Assembly (NCBI RefSeq): GCF_006716565.1
Contig: NZ_VFPG01000001.1
Span: forward strand, 186,001 to 250,000
Reading direction: 5' to 3'
From: Nocardia bhagyanarayanae
GTDB taxonomy: Bacteria > Actinomycetota > Actinomycetes > Mycobacteriales > Mycobacteriaceae
Length of the DNA stretch: 64,000 nucleotides
Positions within the stretch are counted from its first letter, which is position 1; each line of letters begins with the position of its first letter. A program made the position numbers and the translations under genes. The notes beneath the pieces are model-generated. The model was not told the origin of the DNA and did no database searches. It worked only from the letters and a program-made list of their open reading frames with translations. Below, one piece after another: positions 1 through 7,791 of the stretch.

Positions 1-58
1 GGCCCTCGTTCCCGAGGTACAGCACGAACACATCTCCCTGACGCTCCAGATACGGCAT
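1..58 (-). CDS. Enoyl-CoA hydratase family protein, 5' end only
   Basis: Only the first 19 codons lie in the window; the gene continues past base 1. The peptide starts [16 protein letters not shown], the opening strand of many actinobacterial enoyl-CoA hydratase/isomerase (crotonase) proteins, which act on 2-enoyl-CoA in fatty-acid oxidation. The assignment rests on this N-terminal resemblance alone, because the CoA-binding and catalytic segments are outside the window. The ATG is at 58 on the minus strand. No good ribosome-binding site is visible before it. It diverges from the purine nucleoside phosphorylase gene. The exact substrate cannot be told. Confidence 0.5.
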   Translation of the reverse strand, partial: MPYLERQGDVFVLYLGNEG

Positions 59-203
59 GCGTGCAGCGTATCGCCATCGAAGTACGTTGCCTACTGGCGG
101 GTAGCCCACCGCTCGCGGAACCTGCCGCAATCGCCGAACCACGATTACGAACGCACCATCCACACCCTCCCGACCACCCCCGGAGCGAGCTCGACGAGCG
201 ACC

Positions 204-295
204 GTTCGCGGCCGTCTCGCTTCCCAGCGGTCGAAGCGCATGCGACGAAGTCGCGAGTCTCGACCGCTGGGAAGCGAGACATGAAGGCCGCGAAC
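204..295. repeat. Long inverted repeat (large hairpin)
   Basis: Bases 214-234 and 260-280 are a perfect 21-bp inverted repeat. The outer flanks 204-213 and 286-295 are a further perfect 10-bp inverted pair, offset by five extra bases on the right side. The 25-base loop itself contains a small hairpin (242-254). The total stem is 31 bp. It sits in the 308-bp gene-free stretch before the purine nucleoside phosphorylase gene. It could be a small non-autonomous repeat element, a terminator or a regulatory hairpin; no transposase is nearby. Confidence 0.85.
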
Positions 296-360
296 ACGCG
301 CGCGCCAGCGCGCCACAAACACTGCCGCGAACACGCGCGCGCCAGCGCGCCAAATACACT
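287..360. repeat. 37-bp tandem duplication
   Basis: Bases 287-323 and 324-360 are two adjacent 37-bp copies differing at two positions. The first copy begins inside the right arm of the long inverted repeat. The second ends six bases before the start codon at 367, so it occupies the place where a promoter or ribosome-binding site for the nucleoside phosphorylase gene would lie. Confidence 0.85.
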
Positions 361-366
361 GAGCCC

Positions 367-1146
367 ATGCTTGCCGAACAGGCCGCCGAGGCGATCGCGG
401 AACGTACGGGAGTCGAGCGCCACCGGGTGGCCGTGGTGCTGGGTTCGGGGTGGCAACAGGCGGCCGCGGAGATCGGCGCGCCGTCGGCGTCGGTGTCGAT
501 GCCGGAACTGCCCGGCTTCGGCGAACCGACCGCGCAGGGCCATGTCGGCGTGGTGCATTCGGTGCCCGTCGGTGAGACGCCGGTGCTGCTGCTGATGGGC
601 CGCCAGCATCTCTACGAGGGCTATCAACCCGCGGACGTGGTGCACCCGGTGTCGGCCGCGGTGGCGGCGGGCGCGGAGATCGTGGTGCTGACCAACGCGG
701 CGGGCGGCGTCCGGCCCGGTCTGCAGGTCGGCGAGCCGGTCCTGATCAGCGACCACCTCAATCTCACCGCCCGAACCCCGCTGGCGGGTGCCACCTTCGT
801 CGATCTGGTCGACGCGTGGGACCCCGAATTGCGGGCGCTGGCAAGGGAAATCGACCCGAGCCTGAGCGAGGGCGTGTACGCGGGCCTGACCGGACCGCAG
901 TACGAGACGCCCGCCGAGATCCGCATGCTGCGCACCATCGGCGCCGACTTGGTCGGCATGTCGACGGTGCTGGAGGCCATCGCCGCCCGCGCGCTCGGCG
1001 CCCGGCTGCTCGGCATCTCGCTGGTGACCAACCTGGCCGCGGGCGTGACGGGCGAGCACCTGTCGCACGCCGAGGTGCTCGCCGAGGGCAACGCGGCCGC
1101 GCCGAGACTCGGCAAACTGCTGCGCGGCGTGCTGGAGCGGCTCTAG
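367..1146 (+). CDS. Purine nucleoside phosphorylase
   Basis: A cytosolic purine-salvage enzyme that splits (deoxy)inosine or guanosine with phosphate to give the free base and (deoxy)ribose-1-phosphate. The 259 residues match the trimeric low-molecular-mass PNP family. Visible motifs are the phosphate-binding GSGW (26-29), GRQHLYEGY (78-86), LTNAAGG (108-114), [10 protein letters not shown] (176-185), GMST (197-200) and the base-binding Asn in TNLAAG (221-226). I chose the ATG at 367 because the longer in-frame reading upstream runs through repeat DNA and has no family similarity. The stop is directly followed by the ATG of the phosphomannomutase gene, so the two are probably co-translated. 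The same pair (Rv3307-Rv3308) occurs in M. tuberculosis. No clear ribosome-binding site is visible. Confidence 0.95.
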   Translation: MLAEQAAEAIAERTGVERHRVAVVLGSGWQQAAAEIGAPSASVSMPELPGFGEPTAQGHVGVVHSVPVGETPVLLLMGRQHLYEGYQPADVVHPVSAAVAAGAEIVVLTNAAGGVRPGLQVGEPVLISDHLNLTARTPLAGATFVDLVDAWDPELRALAREIDPSLSEGVYAGLTGPQYETPAEIRMLRTIGADLVGMSTVLEAIAARALGARLLGISLVTNLAAGVTGEHLSHAEVLAEGNAAAPRLGKLLRGVLERL

Positions 1147-2640
1147 ATGCTGCGCTTCGGGACCGCCGGTCTGCGCGGGCCGCTGCGCGAGGGCCCGGAC
1201 GGCATGAACGTGACGACCGTGAGCAGGGCGACGGCGGGCGTGGTCGACTGGCTGCGCGGCCGATGCCTCGGCGGCGGTCACGTCGTGGTGGGCCGCGACG
1301 CGAGGCACGGTTCGCCCGAATTCGCCGCCGCGGTCGCGGAAATCTTCGCCGCGGCGGGCTTTCCGGTCACACTGCTGCCCGGCGCGGTGCCGACGCCGGT
1401 GGTGGCGTACGCGGTGCGCGAGCTCGGCGCGGTGGCGGGCGTGCAGATCACCGCGTCGCACAACCCGCCGGCGGACAACGGCTACAAGCTCTATCTCGAC
1501 GGCGGCTCGCAGTTGATCGCGCCCGCCGACACCGAGATCGAGCGCTGCATCGAGGCGGTCGGCGAATCGATCCCGCGTACACCGGTCGCCGAATCCGACG
1601 ACGCGGTCGTGCACCGCTATCTCGCGCGGGTGGCCCGGCTACCGGAACTCGTCGGCGGGCCGGGCGCGCGCGCCGACATCCGGATCGCGCTGACGCCGCT
1701 GCACGGAGTCGGCGGCGATCTCGCCGTGCGAGCGCTGGCCGCGGCGGGCTTCACCGACGTGCACGTGGTGGCCGAGCAATTCGCGCCCGATCCCGACTTC
1801 CCCACCGTCGCCTTCCCCAATCCCGAGGAGCCGGGAGCCGCCGATCTGCTGCTCGCGCTGGCCGAGCGGGTGGACGCCGACGTGGCCATCGCGCTGGATC
1901 CCGACGCCGATCGGTGCGCGGTCGGCGTGCCGGGCCCGGACGGGTGGCGGATGCTGCGCGGCGACGAAACCGGCGTGCTGCTCGGCGCTTGCGTGCTGCG
2001 CACCGCGCCGCCGGACGCGCTGGTCGCCACCACGATCGTGTCGTCGCGGCTGCTGTCCAAGCTGGCCGCGGCCCGCGGCGCCCGGTACGCCGAGACGCTG
2101 ACCGGCTTCAAATGGCTCACCAGGGCGGGCGACGGATTGGTGTACGCCTACGAGGAGGCCATCGGTCACTGTGTCGACCCGGCGGCAGTGCGCGACAAGG
2201 ACGGCATCTCGGCGGCCGTCCTCACCGCCGACCTGGTGGCACGGCTGAAGGCCGAGCGGCGCACACTGCTCGACGAACTCGACGGGTACGCGGTCGAATT
2301 CGGCCTGCACGCGGGCGATCAGGTCGCATTGCGGCTGGCCGACGCCGAGGCCGCCGCGGCGGTGGTCGAGCGGCTGCGCACCGACCCGCCCCACGAGATC
2401 GCGGGCGAGCCGATGAAATACGCGGATCTGCTCCAGGCGCGCGGCCGGATGCGCACCGACGCGCTGATCTTCGAGGGCGCGGGCTCCCGTGTGGTGATCC
2501 GGCCCTCGGGCACCGAGCCGAAACTCAAGTGCTACCTGGAGGTCGTCGAGCCGGTGGCCGACCGCGCCGGTCTCGCGGAAGCGAGAAGCCGTGCCGCCGA
2601 ACGGCTTGCCGCACTCGCCGAGTTCTGTCGCGCGCTGTAG
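1147..2640 (+). CDS. pmmB: Phosphomannomutase/phosphoglucomutase family protein
   Basis: A cytosolic alpha-D-phosphohexomutase interconverting 1- and 6-phosphates of mannose, glucose or, next to a nucleoside phosphorylase, possibly pentose phosphates. It is 497 residues long and has all four family signatures: the phosphoserine loop TASHNP with Ser104, the metal-binding loop DPDADR (251-256), the sugar-binding EEAIG (336-340) and the C-terminal phosphate loop RPSGTEPKLK near residue 460. The ATG follows the preceding stop without a gap, which implies translational coupling. The genomic partner suggests that it helps channel ribose-1-phosphate released by nucleoside cleavage, but sequence alone does not separate mannose from pentose use. 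Confidence 0.92.
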   Translation: MLRFGTAGLRGPLREGPDGMNVTTVSRATAGVVDWLRGRCLGGGHVVVGRDARHGSPEFAAAVAEIFAAAGFPVTLLPGAVPTPVVAYAVRELGAVAGVQITASHNPPADNGYKLYLDGGSQLIAPADTEIERCIEAVGESIPRTPVAESDDAVVHRYLARVARLPELVGGPGARADIRIALTPLHGVGGDLAVRALAAAGFTDVHVVAEQFAPDPDFPTVAFPNPEEPGAADLLLALAERVDADVAIALDPDADRCAVGVPGPDGWRMLRGDETGVLLGACVLRTAPPDALVATTIVSSRLLSKLAAARGARYAETLTGFKWLTRAGDGLVYAYEEAIGHCVDPAAVRDKDGISAAVLTADLVARLKAERRTLLDELDGYAVEFGLHAGDQVALRLADAEAAAAVVERLRTDPPHEIAGEPMKYADLLQARGRMRTDALIFEGAGSRVVIRPSGTEPKLKCYLEVVEPVADRAGLAEARSRAAERLAALAEFCRAL

Positions 2641-2842
2641 CCATCCCGACTACGAGTTCCGCCACCCGCGCTGGCTGATCGACACCTCCCGGTGCACCCT
2701 GACGGAAGGTCACCGCGGCCGCGCCGGACAGGGTCGAGGTCACATTCGGTCGGTCAGCCGGCGTGCGCGCCGTGCCGGATTTCGTCGCGGGGGCGCGCAG
2801 TGCTCACATCCGGGAGTTGTTCGCCCGGCCGCGCCGAGCGCG

Positions 2843-3466
2843 TCAGCGCGGTCCGAACTGGCGATCGCCCGCGTCGCCGAGGCCGGGCACGATGTAGGCG
2901 TCGGAGTTCAGGCCCGAGTCGACGGTCGCGGTCACCAACCGCACCGGCAGATCCGACTTCTCCAGCAGCGCAATGCCTTCCGGCGCGGCGACCACGCAGA
3001 TCGCGGTGATGTCGGTCGCGCCGCGCGCGGCAAGCAATTCGAGGGTGTGGCGCATGGAGCCGCCGGTCGCCACCATCGGGTCGAGGACGTACACCGGGAT
3101 GCCGGACAGGTCGGCGGGCAGCGATTCCATGTACGGCACCGGCTGGTGGGTGGCCTCGTCGCGGGCGATGCCGACGAAACCGACTTGGGCGTTGGGGATC
3201 AGCTCGGCCGCCGCGTCGACCATGCCGAGCCCGGCGCGCAGCACCGGGACCAGCAGCGGCGGATGAGCCAGCCGCACGCCCTCGGCGAAGGCGACGGGCG
3301 TTTCGATTTCGTACCTGGTCACGGGGGCTTCACGCAGCGCCTCGTAGACCAGGATGCCGGTCAGATCGCGCAGCGCGTTGCGGAAGACCGCGTTCGGCGT
3401 GCGCGCGTCGCGCATCGTCGTCAGCAGGGTGGCGGCGAGTGGGTGGTCCACGGTGTGCGTACGCAT
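2843..3466 (-). CDS. upp: Uracil phosphoribosyltransferase
   Basis: Makes UMP from uracil and PRPP in the pyrimidine salvage pathway. The 207-residue protein is family length. It carries LRAGLGM (76-82), the PRPP-binding loop DPMVATGGS (129-137) and the uracil-binding C-terminal [11 protein letters not shown]. It starts at ATG 3466. It is convergent with the phosphomannomutase gene; the roughly 200 bases between them hold nothing I recognise. It is divergent from the EspC-like gene. The position beside other nucleoside salvage genes matches M. tuberculosis upp (Rv3309c). Confidence 0.96.
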   Translation of the reverse strand: MRTHTVDHPLAATLLTTMRDARTPNAVFRNALRDLTGILVYEALREAPVTRYEIETPVAFAEGVRLAHPPLLVPVLRAGLGMVDAAAELIPNAQVGFVGIARDEATHQPVPYMESLPADLSGIPVYVLDPMVATGGSMRHTLELLAARGATDITAICVVAAPEGIALLEKSDLPVRLVTATVDSGLNSDAYIVPGLGDAGDRQFGPR

Positions 3467-3612
3467 GAGGGAACGATAAGGTTCGAGGCGAGTTCGGTGT
3501 CGAACGTCCTCGTGAATTTTTTTCGGAGGCGATGGAACCGAATGGCAAGGCGGCGCGTCGAACCAGTTGGATGACGTACTCTGCCTGGGAACGAACAGAT
3601 GGGGGAAGCACT

Positions 3613-3930
3613 ATGGCAAAGATGTCGGCGGACACCGAGGGCATCGCCGCCTACGGCGCCACCGCCGAGGTGATGGCCGGTGAAATGGCCGGTGTCGCAG
3701 CGGGGGCCGCGGGCGCCTCGCCCGCGTTGCTCGGACCGATCATGGGGCTCATCGGCGGGGATTTCATGGCCGCGTATTCCGCGGCGCACGCCGGACACGT
3801 CGCGTCGATCGCGCAACTGTCGGCCGTCCTCTCCAGCATGGGCGGCGCGGCGGCCGGAGCGGCGACCGTGCTCACCGAGACCGACCTGAACAACGCGGCC
3901 GCGCTGAAGTCCGCCGACCTGGACGGATGA
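3613..3930 (+). CDS. EspC-like small type VII secretion target
   Basis: A 105-residue, Ala/Gly-rich helical protein with no signal peptide. The layout is an N-terminal helix, a central glycine-rich hydrophobic segment and a C-terminal helix ending in LTETDLNNAAALKSADL. This resembles EspC-family ESX secretion-associated proteins (PF10824 type) by overall pattern; the identity is low and inferred. The ATG at 3613 follows a strong GGGGGAAG ribosome-binding site. Four bases after its stop begins the WXG/NlpC hydrolase gene, and two YbaB-like genes follow, so it heads a four-gene operon. No ESX core ATPase or EccB-E gene lies in the window, so export would need machinery encoded elsewhere. Confidence 0.7.
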   Translation: MAKMSADTEGIAAYGATAEVMAGEMAGVAAGAAGASPALLGPIMGLIGGDFMAAYSAAHAGHVASIAQLSAVLSSMGGAAAGAATVLTETDLNNAAALKSADLDG

Positions 3931-3934
3931 GCCG

Positions 3935-5050
3935 GTGATCGACGTCAACCTCCTGGTCAAGCCGTTGCTCGATCTGCTCGGCAGCTTCGGCACCGGCGTG
4001 TTGCCCAGCGGCGGCCCGGCCGACTCGTTGATCTCCACCTCGACGGCGCTGGATCAGCTGCATCAGTTGGGCCGCAACAGCATCAATCAGATGAACACCG
4101 CGTGGGACGGCGTCGCCGCCGACGCCGCGACCGCGAAGGCGCTGCGCGTGCAGACCTCCGCCGCGAACATCTCCGATCGCGGCAACGAGATGGCGACCGT
4201 CGTCGACCAGGCCGCCACAGAGGTGGAGACCGGGCAAAAGGATCTCAACGGCATCGTGCAGTCCTTCGTGAACACCGCGACGGCGCTCGGCCCGACGATC
4301 ACGACGCCGCCGGGTTTCGCGGCGCTGGTCGGCACCGCCATCGATCACCTGAACCAGGGACTCGGCGTGGTCGGCCGGGTGCGCAACGAGCTCGACACGC
4401 ACACCGCGACCATGACCCAGCTGACCCCGGCGCCGTCCAGCCCCTCGCTCGCGTCGCTGCCGGGCGCGATCACCAGCACGGCGAGCACCGGCATCCAGGG
4501 CCTGATGGGCGTGGTCGGCCAAGCCGGCTCGCTGGCAACGAGCTTGGCGAGCAGTTCGGCGCAGAACGTCGCCAAGACGAGTCCCGGCACGAACAACAAC
4601 TCGAGCTCGTCCCAGCAGCCCGGCAACACCACCGCCGCGCCGAGCACCAAGGACGGCGTCAAGATCACCCTGCCCGACGGCAGCGTCGTCGAGGCGCCGA
4701 ACGAGAAGGCCGCGACCGCCGTCCAGTCGGCGCTGAGCGCGGTCGGCACCCCGTACGTCTGGGGCGGCAACACCCCGGGCTCCGGCATCGATTGCAGCGG
4801 CCTCACCAAGTACGCCTACAGCGAGGCGGGCGTCGAACTGCCGCGCCTGGCCCAGGAACAGCACATCGGACACCCGCAGGTGTCGCCCGGCGATCTGATG
4901 CCGGGTGACCTGGCCGTATGGGACGGCCACGTCGCCATGGTCGTCGGCAACGGGCAGCTCGTCGAGGCCGGTGACCCGGTCTCGGTCAGTTCCATCCGAA
5001 CGGAGAACATGGGTATGGAGTTCTACGGCTTCTACAGGCCGACAGCATGA
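3935..5050 (+). CDS. WXG-like helical domain plus NlpC/P60 peptidoglycan hydrolase
   Basis: A 371-residue two-domain protein. Residues 1-165 are helical and carry a WDG motif at 57-59, like the WXG turn of ESX substrates. Residues 170-245 are a Ser/Thr/Pro/Asn-rich linker. Residues 255-371 are an NlpC/P60 domain with catalytic Cys287 (DCSGL) and His332 (GHVAMVVG), which in this family cuts D-gamma-glutamyl-diaminopimelate bonds in cell-wall peptides. There is no Sec signal, and the WXG-like domain suggests type VII export. The start is GTG 3935, four bases after the previous stop. The last codons overlap the next gene in ATGA. It is best read as a secreted wall hydrolase; whether it acts on self or on competitors cannot be decided. 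Confidence 0.85.
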   Translation: MIDVNLLVKPLLDLLGSFGTGVLPSGGPADSLISTSTALDQLHQLGRNSINQMNTAWDGVAADAATAKALRVQTSAANISDRGNEMATVVDQAATEVETGQKDLNGIVQSFVNTATALGPTITTPPGFAALVGTAIDHLNQGLGVVGRVRNELDTHTATMTQLTPAPSSPSLASLPGAITSTASTGIQGLMGVVGQAGSLATSLASSSAQNVAKTSPGTNNNSSSSQQPGNTTAAPSTKDGVKITLPDGSVVEAPNEKAATAVQSALSAVGTPYVWGGNTPGSGIDCSGLTKYAYSEAGVELPRLAQEQHIGHPQVSPGDLMPGDLAVWDGHVAMVVGNGQLVEAGDPVSVSSIRTENMGMEFYGFYRPTA

Positions 5051-5397
5051 CCGAGCAGCAGGCCCAGCAGATCCCGAACGTCACCCTGGCCGTCAGCCAG
5101 AACCGGTCCGGCACCATCGCGGTGCGCGCGACCGACCAGGGCATGCCGGTCGAGATCAAGTTCGAGCGCAGTGAATACCGTTACGGCGCACAGGCTCTCG
5201 CCAACGAGATTCTGCGCCTGACCCAGCGCTCGGCCATCGCCGCACGCGCCAAGCGCCGCGAGGTCCTCGCCGAGTCGGGCATGCCCGCCGACATCCTGGA
5301 CCGGCTCGGACTGCCCACCCGGCAGCAGGCGGTCGACGAACTCGACCGCATCGACGACGCCGACACGGGACCGACGAGCTGGATGCGGCCGGTATGA
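5047..5397 (+). CDS. YbaB-like small protein (divergent)
   Basis: This 116-residue protein has no certain named family. Its pattern is a short N-terminal beta segment (AVSQNRSGTIAVRATDQG), a hydrophobic strand, then a long helix (ALANEILRLTQRSAIAARAK) and an acidic tail. That order resembles the YbaB/EbfC fold, and the next gene is a clearer YbaB protein. The ATG overlaps the hydrolase stop by four bases (ATGA), so it is translationally coupled. In ESX-1 the YbaB-like EspL helps stabilise secreted Esp proteins (established for M. tuberculosis); by analogy this could be a chaperone for the hydrolase. That role is an inference. Confidence 0.7.
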   Translation: MTEQQAQQIPNVTLAVSQNRSGTIAVRATDQGMPVEIKFERSEYRYGAQALANEILRLTQRSAIAARAKRREVLAESGMPADILDRLGLPTRQQAVDELDRIDDADTGPTSWMRPV

Positions 5398-5412
5398 GTG
5401 AGCGAAGCGAGG
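5396..5412. repeat. Actinobacterial GAGCGAAGCGAG intergenic motif
   Basis: The spacer between the two YbaB-like genes contains GAGTGAGCGAAGCGAGG. A related string, GGCGAAGCGAGCGGAC, occurs near 63881-63896. From memory, such GAGCGAAGCGAG words recur between genes in Nocardia and Rhodococcus genomes. No function is assigned. Confidence 0.5.
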
Positions 5413-5419
5413 AATTGGC

Positions 5420-5767
5420 ATGAGTGCCGAGATGGACGCGCTCGTCGCGAGCGCGACCCAGAAACTGGAAGCGCTCGAGGCCGCCCTGTACGGCCTGAAG
5501 CAGGTGCGCGGCCAGTTCACCACCGAGGACGGCGCGGTCACCGTCGAGGTGAACAGCGAGGGCGCGCTGGTCGGGCTGAAGCTGTCGGAGGCGGTCACCT
5601 CGATGGCGCCCGCCGACGTCTCCCAGCTGATCGTCTGGGCCTGTAGGCAGGCCTCCGAGGACGCGGGGGCGCAGCGCTCGAAGGTCGTTGCGACACTGAA
5701 CGAGTCGTTCGCCCCGGCGCCCAACGGCGCGGCGGGCACAATTGGGGGCGGGCCGGATAGTGCCTGA
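5420..5767 (+). CDS. YbaB/EbfC family protein (EspL-like position)
   Basis: A 115-residue member of the YbaB/EbfC nucleoid-associated or chaperone fold (PF02575). An N-terminal helix (residues 1-30) is followed by strands DGAVTVEVNSEGALVGLKL and a C-terminal helix that starts with the typical LIVWACRQASEDA. The tail is Gly/Pro-rich. It closes the EspC-like/NlpC operon. YbaB proteins occur both as DNA binders and, in ESX loci, as EspL-type stabilisers of secreted proteins; the neighbours favour the second. Together with the preceding divergent YbaB-like protein it could form a heterodimer. Confidence 0.8.
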   Translation: MSAEMDALVASATQKLEALEAALYGLKQVRGQFTTEDGAVTVEVNSEGALVGLKLSEAVTSMAPADVSQLIVWACRQASEDAGAQRSKVVATLNESFAPAPNGAAGTIGGGPDSA

Positions 5768-5780
5768 GCCGGAAGGTCGA

Positions 5781-5786
5781 TAGGCT
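5781..5786 (+). promoter_or_regulatory. -10 hexamer for a leaderless mRNA
   Basis: TAGGCT lies seven bases before the ATG at 5794. This spacing would place the transcription start at or next to the start codon. No ribosome-binding site is present. Confidence 0.5.
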
Positions 5787-5793
5787 TCCGGAC

Positions 5794-7038
5794 ATGGCTT
5801 CTGGAGACATCGTCCCGATCGAGCTCGGCCTGACCGACGGCGATCTCGTCACCCTGTGGGCACCGCGCTGGCGCGACGGTGACGACGAGTGGATGGCATT
5901 CCTCGGACATGAGGATTCCCTCTATGGTTTCGACACCGTCGCCGAACTGGCCGCGTTCATCCGGACCAGCTCCGACAACGATCTGGTCGACCATCCCGCG
6001 TGGAAGGTCGTCGCCGGGCTCTCGGCGGTGGAACTGGAGCCGGAGGAGAATTTCACGTTCGACCTGGTCGCGGTGCCGGAGCTGGCGGCAGGTGATCCCG
6101 ACGTGGACAGCATCGCCGAGCTGGAGGACACCCTCGGCATGGTCCGCAACATCGGCGAGGTCTGCGAGCTGGAGACGGTCACCAAGTTCTTCGGCTCGCA
6201 CCCCGTGCTCGGCGCGCTGCCGGGCGGGGTGAGCGCGTTCGTCGGTCGCGACGGCGAGGAACTCTGGGACCAGATCGGCGCGGCCATCGCCAAGGACTGG
6301 GACTCGGTGCTCGACGCCATCGACTCGGTGGTCGCCACCCCGGACGTGGACGCCGAGGCCGTCGCGGTCGCCGAGGCCGAGTTGCTCGCGGCCGAGGAGA
6401 ACGTGGTCGACGCCGACGACGCGGCCGACAGCGACGAGGACGAGGAATTCGAGGCCGTCGACCTGGACGACGAGGACGAGGAGGAAGACGACTCGTTCTG
6501 GCACGAGGTCGGCATCGACCCGGTCAAGATCGTCACCGCGGACGGCACCTACTTCACGCTGCGCTGCTACCTCGACGACGAACCGATCTTCCTCGGCAAG
6601 AACGGCTCGATCACGGTGTTCACCTCCGAGCGCGCCCTCGCGCGCTACCTCGCCGACGAGCACGACCACGATCTGGCGAAGGTGAGCACCTACGGCGAGG
6701 TGCAGACCGCCGCCGTGGACGGCTCGCTCGAGGTCGAGGTGACCGACGAGAACGTCTACGTGCTGCCCGGCCTGGCCGACGACTTGGCCGAGGGTCCGGA
6801 GGCGGTCGACATCGAACAGCTCGACCTGGCCGTCGAATTGTTCACCGATGCCGCCGACTACGCCGAGGACGACGCCGTCGAGCAGGCGTTGGCCCAGTCC
6901 ACTCCCCTGGGCTGGTACGTGTCGTACCTGCTGAACCCGGACCCGACGCGGATGGCGCCGAACCCGCCGTTCGCCGCGGAGGCGCAGAGCTGGCGCGAGC
7001 TCGAGCACGGGTTCGAGGCTCGGCTCACGCCGCAGTAG
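5794..7038 (+). CDS. Conserved acidic protein, Rv3311 type
   Basis: A 414-residue cytosolic protein of unknown function that resembles M. tuberculosis Rv3311 in its N-terminus (DIVPIELGLTDGD, LWAPRWRDG), in length and in gene position. The N-terminal third looks globular. Residues about 185-235 are an extremely acidic stretch of Glu/Asp runs, followed by a second globular part with FTLRCYLDDEPIFLG. No catalytic motif or membrane segment is visible. The gene appears leaderless. It ends before a hairpin terminator shared with the convergent thioesterase gene. Its conservation within the order suggests a housekeeping role, but none is assigned. Confidence 0.85.
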   Translation: MASGDIVPIELGLTDGDLVTLWAPRWRDGDDEWMAFLGHEDSLYGFDTVAELAAFIRTSSDNDLVDHPAWKVVAGLSAVELEPEENFTFDLVAVPELAAGDPDVDSIAELEDTLGMVRNIGEVCELETVTKFFGSHPVLGALPGGVSAFVGRDGEELWDQIGAAIAKDWDSVLDAIDSVVATPDVDAEAVAVAEAELLAAEENVVDADDAADSDEDEEFEAVDLDDEDEEEDDSFWHEVGIDPVKIVTADGTYFTLRCYLDDEPIFLGKNGSITVFTSERALARYLADEHDHDLAKVSTYGEVQTAAVDGSLEVEVTDENVYVLPGLADDLAEGPEAVDIEQLDLAVELFTDAADYAEDDAVEQALAQSTPLGWYVSYLLNPDPTRMAPNPPFAAEAQSWRELEHGFEARLTPQ

Positions 7039-7050
7039 TCCGCTGAGATC

Positions 7051-7072
7051 GGGGCCGAATTCGTTCGGCCCC
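7051..7072. terminator. Bidirectional hairpin terminator
   Basis: A perfect 9-bp stem (GGGGCCGAA with TTCGGCCCC) closes on a TTCG tetraloop, between the convergent genes ending at 7038 and 7076. Confidence 0.75.
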
Positions 7073-7075
7073 TAC

Positions 7076-7732
7076 TCATTTCAGTCTGATCCAGATGTGC
7101 TCGGAGTGACCGAGCAGCCGCTCGTCCGCGCCGTAGACCGCGGCGGCGGTGAAGATCTTGCGGCCCTGCTCGCCGTGGTTTTCTCCGACCACCACGCACG
7201 GCTCGCCCGCCTCGGGCAGGTCGAGCACCGTGGCCGTCATCGAGCCGAGCAGCGCGGGCCGGTCCAGCATGTTCGGCACCGACCAGCCGCCGGGGCAATC
7301 CAGCGCCGCCCACAGCAGCGCGCCGCCGATCGGCAGCGATTCGTCGGGCGTCCACGGGGTCGCGACCACGTCGGCGCGCACCGGCCCCGGTGTGAGACGC
7401 AGGCCGTCCTCGCGCGCGTTTCCGCAGACGAAGCAGTACGCGAACATCTCGTTGGTCTCGTACGCGCCCGCGGCCTTCTCCGCCACGTCGCGCGAGACCG
7501 GATCCGGGACGTCCCGTTCGAACGCCCCGGCCCGCGATTCGGCGATCAGGCGCTCGCCGTCGAACAACTTGCCGTCCTCCAGCCGCAACGGCGTATCCAG
7601 CGGTGCCGGATTGCGCAGCATGACGGTGACGGTGCCCTCGTCACGGTGTTCGGCGAGACGTCCGCAGACGTAACCGCCGTTACCCGAATCCGGCGGGCCG
7701 TTGAATCGACCGGGAATCTGCACACTCGTCAC
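7076..7732 (-). CDS. Hotdog-fold thioesterase-like protein
   Basis: A 218-residue protein with two hotdog-like halves. The N-terminal part has NGGYVCGRL. The middle has CFVCGNAREDGLRL, the Cys-x-x-Cys-Gly...GL pattern common in PaaI/4HBT-type proteins. The C-terminal part has PNMLDRPALLGSMTATVL. Members of this fold hydrolyse acyl-CoA thioesters or act as dehydratases; the substrate cannot be inferred. The start is GTG 7732, because the open reading further upstream lies inside the antisense of add and shows no similarity. It is downstream of add on the same strand, with a gap of about 60 bases. Confidence 0.75.
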   Translation of the reverse strand: MTSVQIPGRFNGPPDSGNGGYVCGRLAEHRDEGTVTVMLRNPAPLDTPLRLEDGKLFDGERLIAESRAGAFERDVPDPVSRDVAEKAAGAYETNEMFAYCFVCGNAREDGLRLTPGPVRADVVATPWTPDESLPIGGALLWAALDCPGGWSVPNMLDRPALLGSMTATVLDLPEAGEPCVVVGENHGEQGRKIFTAAAVYGADERLLGHSEHIWIRLK

Positions 7733-7791
7733 AACATCCCACGATAGACCGCCCGGGGTGCCACGCGCGCCGGATGTCCGGGCTCGCCCGG

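Noticed and set aside
204..360. Insertion sequence at the left end
   Set aside because: There are inverted repeats but no transposase, and the structure is too short for an autonomous element. Reported only as a repeat.
816..2678. Very long open frames on several strands over pmmB, sdhA, dnaE2 and others
   Set aside because: In high-GC DNA the antisense and shifted frames of real genes stay open. These readings are Arg/Gly/Pro-rich, show no family similarity and overlap well-supported genes.
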